The notes under the pieces: model-generated
What the model was told of the DNA's origin: nothing
The model's input: the letters and a program-made list of their open reading frames with translations, nothing else
The model's database searches: none
Origin: JACZXQ01 sp036986155
Lineage (GTDB): Bacteria; Gemmatimonadota; Gemmatimonadetes; Longimicrobiales; Gaopeijiaceae
Assembly: GCA_036986155.1 (NCBI GenBank)
Contig: BTRA01000002.1
Span: 1 to 64,000, forward strand
Direction of reading: 5' to 3'
DNA: 64,000 nt
Position numbers and translations under genes: made by a program
In this document: in pieces, positions 32,749 through 41,010 of the stretch
Position numbering within the stretch: position 1 is the first letter of the stretch
How the letters are laid out: every line of letters starts with the position of its first letter

Positions 32749-34067
32749 AGGGTTCTGCAGCCACTTTTCTGACCGCGCTCGCCCAGGTGATCTCCACTAT
32801 GGGTTTGTACAAGCCCGGCCACCCGGCGCGGGAGCGGGCTGTCGATGCCGTACACGACGAGCTGTCGCGTCTCAAAGAAGACCATCCCAACCCTGCCTTC
32901 ACGTTCCTCGGCAGTGAGATCGTCTTCGACAATCGCCCGCTTTCCGAGTTACGACGGTGGGATTGGGGTAGCCGCCTCTCGAACGCTGGAATCCAGCGCC
33001 TCGAAATCCCCGGGGCACCCGGACGGGACGAGATGGAGCGATTCCTCGAGGAGCTCTACTCCCGCCTGATGGGCGACCCGATCGACACGTCCGAGGCCCG
33101 CCAGACCCTGGAGCGGGCCATCGTCTTTGGCGCCGTGGAGGTGCCGGGTGGGGGACGGGGCCGCCGCGGCAAGGAGATCGTCACTGCGACGATCGACTAC
33201 ACGATGGAAGAAGAGAAGGCGGGCGTCGATTTTGTCCATGAAGAGCTTAGGGACAACAGCAAGTTACACCTTGTGGAGGCCGAAGCGGTTGTGCGGTCGC
33301 TTACGGTCGCGATGCACGGCGACCAGGCTTTTCTGATTCCCCTACTGCAACTCAAGCAGTTCGACCAATACACGACGACACACGCCCTCAACGTTTCGGT
33401 GCTAGCGATGGCGCTCGCCGAATTCATCGGTCTGGCACCCAATGAGGTTCGCTCCTTCGGTATTTCCGGACTGCTCCACGACCTCGGGAAGATCACGATT
33501 CCGGAGGAGATCCTGAACAAGCCCGGCAAACTCACCGATGCCGAACGCGAAGTGATGAACAGACACACCATTGAGGGTGCGCGCATCATTCTGGAAAGCG
33601 AAGAGAATCTGGACCTGCCCGCCGTGGTCGCCTACGAGCACCACATCAAGTTGAATGGTGGCGGTTATCCCAAGCTCAGGTATCCCCGCCGGTGTCATCA
33701 GGCTTCGGACTTGGTTCACCTCTGCGACGTCTACGACGCGTTGCGCACCCACCGTCCCTATCGGAGCGCGTGGGAGCACGAGAGGGTCATCGGTTACATC
33801 GACGAGGGATTGGGCGAGGAATTCGAGCCTGAGTTAGGGCACGCATTCGTCCAGATGATGGTGCAGTGGCATGAGCGGATCGCCGTTCTGGAGTCCGAAA
33901 AGGACGTGCTGCCGCTGGGTGGGACGGGGACCGAAGAGGAGGGGGCGGCGGACGAAGAGGAGGGGGAGGATCCGGCCGCAGGACCCGAGGACGCGGGGTC
34001 GAGTGAGGCGCTTCAGGACTCCACGCCCGAAGCCTCTGATGAAGATCGGACCGAAGAGTCGACTTGA
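32745..34067 (+). CDS. HD-GYP domain phosphodiesterase-like protein
   Basis: This 440-residue protein has an N-terminal module (YKPGHPARERAVDAV, SEIVFDNRPLSEL) shared with the preceding gene, then an HD-GYP domain. Metal ligands appear as TTTHALNVSVLA, LLHDLGKITIP, NRHTIEGARII, and AYEHHIKLNGGGYPK, where Asn stands in place of the usual Asp of HHxxxDGxGYP. The last 55 residues are acidic and disordered. By family it cleaves cyclic-di-GMP or related dinucleotides, but altered motifs leave activity open. It is translationally coupled to the HEAT-repeat gene. Confidence 0.85.
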   Translation: MKGSAATFLTALAQVISTMGLYKPGHPARERAVDAVHDELSRLKEDHPNPAFTFLGSEIVFDNRPLSELRRWDWGSRLSNAGIQRLEIPGAPGRDEMERFLEELYSRLMGDPIDTSEARQTLERAIVFGAVEVPGGGRGRRGKEIVTATIDYTMEEEKAGVDFVHEELRDNSKLHLVEAEAVVRSLTVAMHGDQAFLIPLLQLKQFDQYTTTHALNVSVLAMALAEFIGLAPNEVRSFGISGLLHDLGKITIPEEILNKPGKLTDAEREVMNRHTIEGARIILESEENLDLPAVVAYEHHIKLNGGGYPKLRYPRRCHQASDLVHLCDVYDALRTHRPYRSAWEHERVIGYIDEGLGEEFEPELGHAFVQMMVQWHERIAVLESEKDVLPLGGTGTEEEGAADEEEGEDPAAGPEDAGSSEALQDSTPEASDEDRTEEST

Positions 34068-34088
34068 GGTGTCAAGTCGGCCCTGAGC

Positions 34089-35270
34089 CTAACCCGCCTC
34101 CACTCCGAATGCCTCCAGTCGCTGGCCGGCGTCGATCAACGTCTCCAGGCGCTTGCAGAACGCGAAGCGTACCAGGCGAGCGCCCCTCGATGGCTCACTG
34201 AAGAAGCTCGATCCCGGAACCGAAGCTACCCGTGCTTCCCTTGCCAATCGATGGGCGAACGTGACGTCGTCCTCCGTGCTCAACGCTGAGAAATCTGCGA
34301 GAACATAGTAGGCCCCCTGGGGCTTGCTACACTGAAAGCCTGCTGCCTCCAGTCCGGAGTACAGTGCTTCACGCCGCTCCCGATAGGCTTCGATTCCCGC
34401 CTCATAGAAATCTCGGCCGAGGTCTCTCATTGCGGTTGCGCATGCTTCCTGAAGCGGCGCGGGCGCGCCCACGGTCAGGAAGTCGTGCACCTTTCGGATG
34501 GCGTCCGAAATGTCCGGGGGAGCGATGATCGTACCGACCCTCCACCCCGTAATGCTGAAGGTCTTCGAAAGGCCGCTCACGGTAATGGTGCGCTCACGCA
34601 TGCCATCCAGCGTAGCGAGCGGGATGTGCTCACCTTCGTAGAAGATGTGCTCGTAGATCTCATCGGTGATCGCTAGCAAATCGTGCTTGCGGCAAACGCG
34701 GGCGATTCCCTCCAACTCGGCTTTCGTGAAAACCCGTCCCGTCGGGTTGTTGGGCGAATTGATGACGATCGCCTTGGTTCGCGAGCTTACCAGGGAGGAG
34801 AGGCGATCGGTATCGAGGCGGTAGTCGGGTGGCTCGAGCGGAAGGAATATGGGGACGGCTTGCGACAGGATCGCATCGGGACCGTAGTTCTCATAGAACG
34901 GCTCCAGGATGATCACCTCATCGCCGGGGTCGATGATGGCCAGCATGGTCGCAGCCATGGCCTCCGTCGCTCCGCAGGTAACGGTAACCTCCCGGTCGCC
35001 ATCGACGGGCATGCCGTACCAAGACTCGTATTTGCTCACGAGGGCTTCGCGGAGGCTCGGGGAGCCCCAGGTGATAGCGTACTGGTTGACGTCAGCCATG
35101 ATCGCTTCACAGGCCGCCTCCTTGATGAGCAAAGGAGCTTCGAAGTCGGGGAACCCCTGGGCGAGATTGATCGCGTCGTACCGGCGCGCCACACGGGTCA
35201 TGTCGCGAATGACGGACTCTGTGAAGGAATGCGTCCGGTGAGCCGTGCGGGTGGCTGCTCCCTCTGCCAT
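34089..35270 (-). CDS. class I/II pyridoxal-phosphate aminotransferase
   Basis: This 393-residue fold-type I enzyme has LAQGFPDFEAP at the N-terminus, TCGATEAMAATMLA for cofactor phosphate binding, SPNNPTGRVF, TDEIYEHIFYEGEH, and the Schiff-base lysine in SGLSKTFSITGWRVG. It is closest in pattern to methionine/kynurenine/aspartate aminotransferases of the AspC/YbdL group. AGAGGAA lies about 10 bases before the ATG at 35270. The exact amino acid donor cannot be told. It is convergent with the HD-GYP gene. Confidence 0.9.
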   Translation of the reverse strand: MAEGAATRTAHRTHSFTESVIRDMTRVARRYDAINLAQGFPDFEAPLLIKEAACEAIMADVNQYAITWGSPSLREALVSKYESWYGMPVDGDREVTVTCGATEAMAATMLAIIDPGDEVIILEPFYENYGPDAILSQAVPIFLPLEPPDYRLDTDRLSSLVSSRTKAIVINSPNNPTGRVFTKAELEGIARVCRKHDLLAITDEIYEHIFYEGEHIPLATLDGMRERTITVSGLSKTFSITGWRVGTIIAPPDISDAIRKVHDFLTVGAPAPLQEACATAMRDLGRDFYEAGIEAYRERREALYSGLEAAGFQCSKPQGAYYVLADFSALSTEDDVTFAHRLAREARVASVPGSSFFSEPSRGARLVRFAFCKRLETLIDAGQRLEAFGVEAG

Positions 35271-35447
35271 GGGCGATCGTTCCTCTGTCTGGGTTGTTCG
35301 AGGAGGCCAAGGGTAGGGCGGGAGCGCCCGACCTGCAATGCGTCGATCCGGGCTCAAGTGTATGTGCGAACGGGCATTGGCATGGAACCCTACGGCCCAT
35401 TAGGATAGGAAACTTCTTGCACGCTCACTCTGGCCGCTCGAGTCGCT

Positions 35448-36059
35448 TTGCGCCTTTCACGTCTTTCAATGGCCATCGTTGGGCTGGGGCTGGTAGTTCC
35501 ATACGCCGTCTCAGCGCAAGTGTCGCCCTTGCAGGTCGAAGTAAACGTGGGGACCGGCGTCTCGGTGCAGGAGTTCGCGGGGCGCGAGGGATTCGAGGGA
35601 AAGGCCGGAGACGGAGCGACCTTCGGTGTGCACTTCGCTCTGACCACGCGCAGTTACCTGACCTGGTACGTCGGGTTCAGCCAGCACCGCTTCGGGTGTG
35701 AAGGAGCGACTTGTGGCGCGGTGGACGATATCGTCACCACGAGTTGGGATATCGGGGCCCGCGTCAACCTGCTGGCAGGGCCCGTCATCCCGTGGATCCG
35801 GGCCGGGGTGGTGTCGCATGTGGCCGAACTCGATTCAACCGGCATACCGTTAGGGACCTCGATTCCTGTGACCGTTCGTTTGGAAAGCGACCGGGGCTGG
35901 GGATTCGAGGGCGGAGCGGGCTTGATGATCACGGTTGCCCCAAGGCTCGCGATCAACCCGGGAGTGAGATATTCGAGGGTCACGACCGGGTTCGACGGGG
36001 TGGGCGACCTCGCAATGAGGTTTCTCTCAGTCGACGTGGGGTTCGTGCTGGGATTCTGA
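35448..36059 (+). CDS. outer-membrane beta-barrel protein
   Basis: This 203-residue protein has a signal peptide (SMAIVGLGLVVPYAVSAQ, cleavage after SAQ) and alternating-hydrophobic strands typical of an eight-stranded barrel, for example SYLTWYVGFSQHRF and FLSVDVGFVLGF, ending in the C-terminal Phe expected for BAM insertion. It starts at TTG 35448. It is probably a small OmpA/OmpW-like barrel, function unknown. Confidence 0.75.
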   Translation: MRLSRLSMAIVGLGLVVPYAVSAQVSPLQVEVNVGTGVSVQEFAGREGFEGKAGDGATFGVHFALTTRSYLTWYVGFSQHRFGCEGATCGAVDDIVTTSWDIGARVNLLAGPVIPWIRAGVVSHVAELDSTGIPLGTSIPVTVRLESDRGWGFEGGAGLMITVAPRLAINPGVRYSRVTTGFDGVGDLAMRFLSVDVGFVLGF

Positions 36060-36108
36060 GGTCGGCCGGGGTCTGGACCCGACGGGGTTGCTCACCTCAC
36101 GCGAACCG

Positions 36109-38139
36109 TCAGACGGAACCGGACCGGGTCTCGCCCCCAATGGTCTTTAGAGACGGCACAACCTCCTCGAAGGCCTGGAGAATGTCAGGGTCGAATCGCG
36201 AACCCATGCCGTTCAGGATCTCCTCTACCGCCGCAGGCCAATCCCAGGCCTCTCTGAAAGCTCGCTTGCTCGTGAGCGCTTCCAGCGCGTCCGCCACAGC
36301 GACGATCCGAGCACCCAACGGGATGGCCGTTCCGGCGAGCCCGTCCGGATATCCGCTGCCGTCCCAGCGTTCGTGATGGCATTTCACGATGGCTAAGGCG
36401 GCCGGGTCGCTCAGGACCGGAGCCAGAAGGTCGTGCCCGGTCTTCGGATGCTCCCTGATCTCTTCCCATTCCGACTCGGTCAAGGTGCCCGGCTTGTTCA
36501 AGACGTCCCACGGTACCGCGATCATGCCGACGTCGTGTACCTCGGAGCCGAGGTGGAGGCTGTCGTGGTCGAGAAGCTCTCCAGCTGGATCGAGAACCCG
36601 AGCCAACTCCACCGCATACGCCGCGACGTACGTGGATCGGCCGATCTTGAACGAGTCCCTGGCCTCGGCACCCTCCACGAGGTAGCGCACGCCCTGGATT
36701 ACCTTGTCCCGTCCGAGGTCGGCCGGCCCTTTCTCGGTGGCTGAGATGTCCGGACTGCCTTCTGCCGCTGTCGAAAGGCGGTCACGGCGGGCTAGCGCGT
36801 CCACGAGATGGGCTCGCAGCTCAGGCATCGTAAACGGCTGGAAGAGATGCCGGTCCGCACCGGCCGCCTGTGCCTGAGCCCCGACCCGCGCGTCGCTCGT
36901 GCCCGTGAGGGCTAGAACCTGTGTGATCGGCCAACGTGACTTCATAGAGCGGATCAAGTCCGGGGCTGGACCGGTGGATGCGTGAAAGTCCACCACCGCG
37001 ACATCGTACTCTTGCTCGAGCTGATGCGATGCATCCTCGATGTCGGCCACCTCGGTCACCTCGAAGCCCTCACGGTTGAGGTAGGTCGCCACGAGTGCTC
37101 GCAGACGGGCGTCGTCGCCCACGAGGAGCAGACGACGACCGCCGCCGAACTGGGTGATGTGGTGTGGCAGGAGCGTGATAGGCGGTCGACCCTTGCCCAG
37201 GTCTGCCGCGCGGCGGGCAAATCCTGCGCTTCCCGGGGGAGCCGGGTGCCTCACGGTAGCGCCTTCCTGCTCGGTCCCCGTGGAGGTCTTACCGAACAGG
37301 CGGACACAATCGCGGCCCTCTCGCTTGGATCTGTAGAGTGCGTGATCCGCACCGGCCAGCAACTCGTCGGGCGTCTTTATCCCAGTATGGTATCCTGCCA
37401 CGCCGGCGCTCACAGTCAGCGGGCCCCGGCCCAATCCTGCCGCTCTCAAACTGGCCCGCACACGCTCAGCGAAAACCATCGCTCCGTCGGATGAGGATTC
37501 GGCGAGGACCGAGAGGAACTCCTCGCCACCGAATCGCCCGGAGATATTCATCTGGCGGGTCGTCTCGAGCAGAACGCCCCCGAAAATCCTCAAGGCTTCA
37601 TCACCGGCGGCGTGCCCGTAGTGGTCGTTGTATTCCTTGAAATTGTCGAGATCGAAGAGGACGACGGCGAGCGGACGGCCGCGCATGGCAGCTGCGAATT
37701 CATTCTCGAGCACGATTTGTACGCGCCGCCGATTGGGCAAGTGAGTAAGGTTGTCCGTATAGGCGAGGGCCTGCGCCTCCTGCCTCTGTTGGTGGAGTAG
37801 CTCTGCGAGCCACCCGATCCCGAGGCAGCCGCCGACAAAGGCGATCACGACTCCGATCAGGGTGTCCGGAATAGAGAGCCGTAGGGCGACGGCCACGACC
37901 TGAGTCACCGAGAGGGTTGCCATCCCGAATGCGAGCGCCGTGGCAGCGCCCCTCCAACCCCGGTAATACGCCAAGAGGAATGCCGGAATCAGCGCCAGGA
38001 GCCAAAGCAGGGCGCCGTACTCCCCGAGTGTGTCGGGAATGGCCAAGGCCCCGACGACGGGAATGCCCAAGGCGCCCAAGGAGAGGAGCAGGGCGCGGAC
38101 GGGCACCGGGTCGATCGGAAGGTCGGTGGGGGCCTTCAT
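36109..38139 (-). CDS. membrane GGDEF / receiver / HD-GYP signalling protein
   Basis: This 676-residue protein combines three modules. Four to five membrane segments (about 15-120) precede a GGDEF domain with an intact FGGEEF motif, so it can probably make c-di-GMP. A receiver-like domain follows (LLLVGDDARLRALVATYL, phospho-acceptor Asp in YDVAVVDFHAS), but the conserved Lys is Gln in HLFQPF. An HD-GYP domain ends it, with HDVGMIAVP (Lys of HDxGK lost) and an intact HHERWDGSGYPDG. Synthesis and breakdown of c-di-GMP may thus sit in one chain. The ATG at 38139 directly precedes the first membrane part; the frame stays open to 38430. Confidence 0.85.
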   Translation of the reverse strand: MKAPTDLPIDPVPVRALLLSLGALGIPVVGALAIPDTLGEYGALLWLLALIPAFLLAYYRGWRGAATALAFGMATLSVTQVVAVALRLSIPDTLIGVVIAFVGGCLGIGWLAELLHQQRQEAQALAYTDNLTHLPNRRRVQIVLENEFAAAMRGRPLAVVLFDLDNFKEYNDHYGHAAGDEALRIFGGVLLETTRQMNISGRFGGEEFLSVLAESSSDGAMVFAERVRASLRAAGLGRGPLTVSAGVAGYHTGIKTPDELLAGADHALYRSKREGRDCVRLFGKTSTGTEQEGATVRHPAPPGSAGFARRAADLGKGRPPITLLPHHITQFGGGRRLLLVGDDARLRALVATYLNREGFEVTEVADIEDASHQLEQEYDVAVVDFHASTGPAPDLIRSMKSRWPITQVLALTGTSDARVGAQAQAAGADRHLFQPFTMPELRAHLVDALARRDRLSTAAEGSPDISATEKGPADLGRDKVIQGVRYLVEGAEARDSFKIGRSTYVAAYAVELARVLDPAGELLDHDSLHLGSEVHDVGMIAVPWDVLNKPGTLTESEWEEIREHPKTGHDLLAPVLSDPAALAIVKCHHERWDGSGYPDGLAGTAIPLGARIVAVADALEALTSKRAFREAWDWPAAVEEILNGMGSRFDPDILQAFEEVVPSLKTIGGETRSGSV

Positions 38140-38526
38140 CCGTAGAGGGTCATCCTTCGGTTGACGTGGTCGCTCGGGTTCACACCAACCTCTCTCGAAC
38201 CCCCGGTACTCACCGATCTCCAATGTGATGGATTCTGGCCGGTTACGCACCTCTTGTGCGAAAGCCGATTCGTCGGTTGCTCGGCGCCCGCTGGCCGTCC
38301 ATGTTCCGGCGGACTGTAAGGCAAAGCCCACCAGCTTAGCGAGATCGTAGACATCGAACCCGCGAGGTCCCCGCGAGATGAGCGTGCTGATTGGGAGGTC
38401 AGGCCTCCGCTCCACGGCTTCGCCGGCCACGGTGCCGATTTCAGCCCAAAGCTATCGGCCGGATACTTTCGGGCCCCGGTGCTGGCCCCATTGAGCGTCG
38501 ACCGACGCACAGGGGGGAGCTGACAC
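38140..38526 (-). other. region with possible N-terminal extension of the GGDEF protein
   Basis: The minus-strand frame of the GGDEF/HD-GYP gene continues without stop to a GTG at 38430 and would add 97 residues with protein-like composition (FDVYDLAKLVGFALQSAG, SITLEIGEYRGFERGW). No ribosome-binding site is visible at 38430. The remaining bases to 38526 hold the promoter side of the proline dehydrogenase gene; I see no other gene. Confidence 0.35.
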
Positions 38527-39444
38527 GTGCTTCGACGTGTATTGCTTTGGGGATCCGAGAACGAATTCCTCGCTAAGCGGCTTCCGCGATTCCGGTTCGT
38601 CAAGAGGGCTGTACAACGCTTCATGCCGGGCGAGGAGCTCGCCGATGCCTTGAGGGAGTCGTCGGCCTTGGCTGAGGCCAACAAGGGGACGCTGCTCACT
38701 CTTCTGGGCGAAAACGTCAACGAGGAGGCGGAATCGACTGAGGTCGTCCGGTCCTATCTCGAGGCGCTCATCGCAGCGGCGGACCGTTCGCTCGACATCG
38801 AGATCTCCGTGAAGTTGACTCAGTTGGGTCTCGACATCGATGAGAACCTGGCCGAGCGTAACCTGCGGGCGCTCGTCGAGTCGTCGGGGAAGCTGGGCCA
38901 CATGGTTTGGGTAGACATGGAAAGCAGCGCTTACGTCGATCGCACGCTCGACCTCTACCGTACCGTAAGAGCGGATCACGCCAACCTAGGGATTTGTCTC
39001 CAGTCGTATCTCCGACGCACCCCCGAGGACCTCGAGGAGCTGCTCCGGTTGGGTGCCGCGGTCCGCCTCGTCAAGGGAGCGTACGCGGAACCACCGGACG
39101 TCGCGTTTCCCAAGAAGCATGACGTGGACGAGGCTTTCTTTGCGTTGGCCTGCAGGCTGATCGACGCCCAGCCTCCCGTACGCGGGGCGTTCGGGACTCA
39201 CGACGGGGCGTTGGTGCGGAGAATCCAAGCAGCGGGGGAGGAGCGGGGGGTCGACTGGGGCCGGCTGGAGTTTCAGATGCTATACGGGATCGGCGTCCGC
39301 GACCAGGATCGCCTGGCTGCCGACGGCTACAGGGTTCGCGTACTCATCAGCTATGGGTCGGCCTGGTTTCCGTGGTATATGCGGCGTCTGGCTGAGCGAC
39401 CGGCCAACCTCGCGTTCGTGCTGCGCAAGATGTTCTCGGCTTGA
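38527..39444 (+). CDS. proline dehydrogenase
   Basis: This 305-residue protein has the length of stand-alone bacterial ProDH, the FAD enzyme that oxidises L-proline to pyrroline-5-carboxylate at the membrane. Family motifs are ISVKLTQLG, VWVDMESSAYVDRTLDL, LGICLQSYLRRTPEDL, VRLVKGAYAEP, GTHDGAL, EFQMLYGI and VLISYGSAWFPWYMRRLAERPANL. The start is GTG at 38527. The next gene, an MFS transporter, overlaps by ATGA, so an operon for proline or a related compound is plausible. No P5C dehydrogenase gene is in the window. Confidence 0.93.
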   Translation: MLRRVLLWGSENEFLAKRLPRFRFVKRAVQRFMPGEELADALRESSALAEANKGTLLTLLGENVNEEAESTEVVRSYLEALIAAADRSLDIEISVKLTQLGLDIDENLAERNLRALVESSGKLGHMVWVDMESSAYVDRTLDLYRTVRADHANLGICLQSYLRRTPEDLEELLRLGAAVRLVKGAYAEPPDVAFPKKHDVDEAFFALACRLIDAQPPVRGAFGTHDGALVRRIQAAGEERGVDWGRLEFQMLYGIGVRDQDRLAADGYRVRVLISYGSAWFPWYMRRLAERPANLAFVLRKMFSA

Positions 39445-40643
39445 TGAGGGTCCACCGCCCGGATCAGGACTCGGATCCGGCCCGCTGGAAGGCCCTGGGC
39501 GTGCTTTCGGCCGCCGTCCTCTTCGGCATGTCGATCTGGCTCACGGCGAGCGCGATCGCGCCTGAGCTTCAGCGAACCTGGGGGCTCACCAGCAGTCAGG
39601 TGGGTTGGCTCACCACGCTCGTGCAGTTGGGGTTTGTCTCGGGAACAGCGGTGGCTGCCATCCTCAACCTCGCCGACGTGGTACCGTCTCGCCGGTACTT
39701 CGCGGTGTCCGGTGTACTCGGTGGCCTCGCGAACGCCGCGATACTCATTGCGCCCGGCTACGGATCGGCACTCGTGTTCCGCTTCCTGACCGGATTCTTC
39801 CTCGCAGGCGTATATCCGCCGGCGATGAAAATGATCTCGACGTGGTTTCGCTCTTCGAGAGGTATGGCGATTGGAGCGATCGTGGGGGCACTGACTGTGG
39901 GCAAGGCGACCCCTTATCTGCTCAAGCTCTTCGAAGGATCAGGCCTCGCTCAAGTCATCGTGGGTTCCTCATCCGCCGCGGTCGGGGGGGCTGTGCTGGT
40001 CTTGATCGCGTATCGTGACGGCCCATACCCATTCCTTCGGCCGGCTTTCTCCTGGGGGCTGGTCATGAGAGTGATCAAGGACCGCCCGACCCGTCTCGCC
40101 ACCGGCGGATACCTTGGGCATATGTGGGAGTTGTACGCTGCGTGGAGCACGATCGGACTCTTTTATGTGCAGTACTTCGGGGCTGAGGGGGGGCACTCCC
40201 CAGCCGCCGACCTCGCGGCCTTCGGCATGATCGCGGCGGGTGGATTGGGGGCTGTGATGGCGGGCTCCTGGGCCGATCGATGGGGCCGCGAGCGCACCAC
40301 GATCTGGATGATGGCGATCTCGGGAGCATGTGCTCTGTCGATCGGATGGTTAATGGACGCCAGCCCCTGGATCGTCGTCCCCTTGGCGCTGATCTGGGGC
40401 TTCACGATTGTGGCGGATTCCGCGCAATTCAGCGCCATCGTGACCGAAGTGGCGCCGGAGGATGCGGTGGGAACGGCGCTAATGTTGCAGACCTCTGTCG
40501 GCTTCCTGCTGACAGCTGTGTCGATCCAGTTGACGGTCTGGCTAGCGGACGTGGCGGGGTGGCAGGTGGCGTACGGAATGCTAGCGATCGGACCGGTCTT
40601 CGGTATCGTCTCGATGGTGCGGCTGAGGCGGGTGCGCGCTTGA
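39441..40643 (+). CDS. MFS transporter
   Basis: This 400-residue protein has 12 predicted membrane segments and MFS signatures: MSIWLTASAIAPEL in helix 1, FRFLTGFFLAGVYPPAMKMI in helix 4, and GSWADRWGRERTTI between helices 8 and 9 (motif A). The ATG overlaps the proline dehydrogenase stop. The substrate is not known; coupling suggests uptake or export linked to amino-acid catabolism. Confidence 0.88.
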   Translation: MMRVHRPDQDSDPARWKALGVLSAAVLFGMSIWLTASAIAPELQRTWGLTSSQVGWLTTLVQLGFVSGTAVAAILNLADVVPSRRYFAVSGVLGGLANAAILIAPGYGSALVFRFLTGFFLAGVYPPAMKMISTWFRSSRGMAIGAIVGALTVGKATPYLLKLFEGSGLAQVIVGSSSAAVGGAVLVLIAYRDGPYPFLRPAFSWGLVMRVIKDRPTRLATGGYLGHMWELYAAWSTIGLFYVQYFGAEGGHSPAADLAAFGMIAAGGLGAVMAGSWADRWGRERTTIWMMAISGACALSIGWLMDASPWIVVPLALIWGFTIVADSAQFSAIVTEVAPEDAVGTALMLQTSVGFLLTAVSIQLTVWLADVAGWQVAYGMLAIGPVFGIVSMVRLRRVRA

Positions 40644-41010
40644 GGCTCATGCCTCTGCGGATCACGAAATCGCCAGGGCCCGGCTCTCGCTCGTGCCTCG
40701 CCCTCTAGCCGAGGCATCTCGGGATTCGTCGAGCCGGGGGGCCTCGGTTCGCTGGACTACGACCGAGCGGACGGCCGTCTTGTTCTTCGTTCTCTGGATG
40801 TCGACGGCTCGGCGGTCCTTCTCGATATGCTGCCAGCGTACCCCTCAGATCCGCGTCGCGAGTCACGTTCTCACGGTGATCCGCGTGCTCGGTCCCCGGA
40901 AGGGGCGGCCGCATGTTGCGATGGCCGGAGAACTGCGCGCGGAAGGGAGATCGCCCGGGCCGCACCCGCGAAGGCTGGTCGGCACCGGCTTGGCTCGGCA
41001 AGACCGCAGG
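40644..41010. other. 367 bases without a convincing gene
   Basis: This lies between the MFS stop and the convergent multicopper oxidase end. A plus-strand frame near 40740-40850 has a short coding-like run (SLDYDRADGRLVLRSLDVDG) and then degrades, so a decayed gene is possible. I see no strong terminator, repeat or RNA. Confidence 0.4.
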
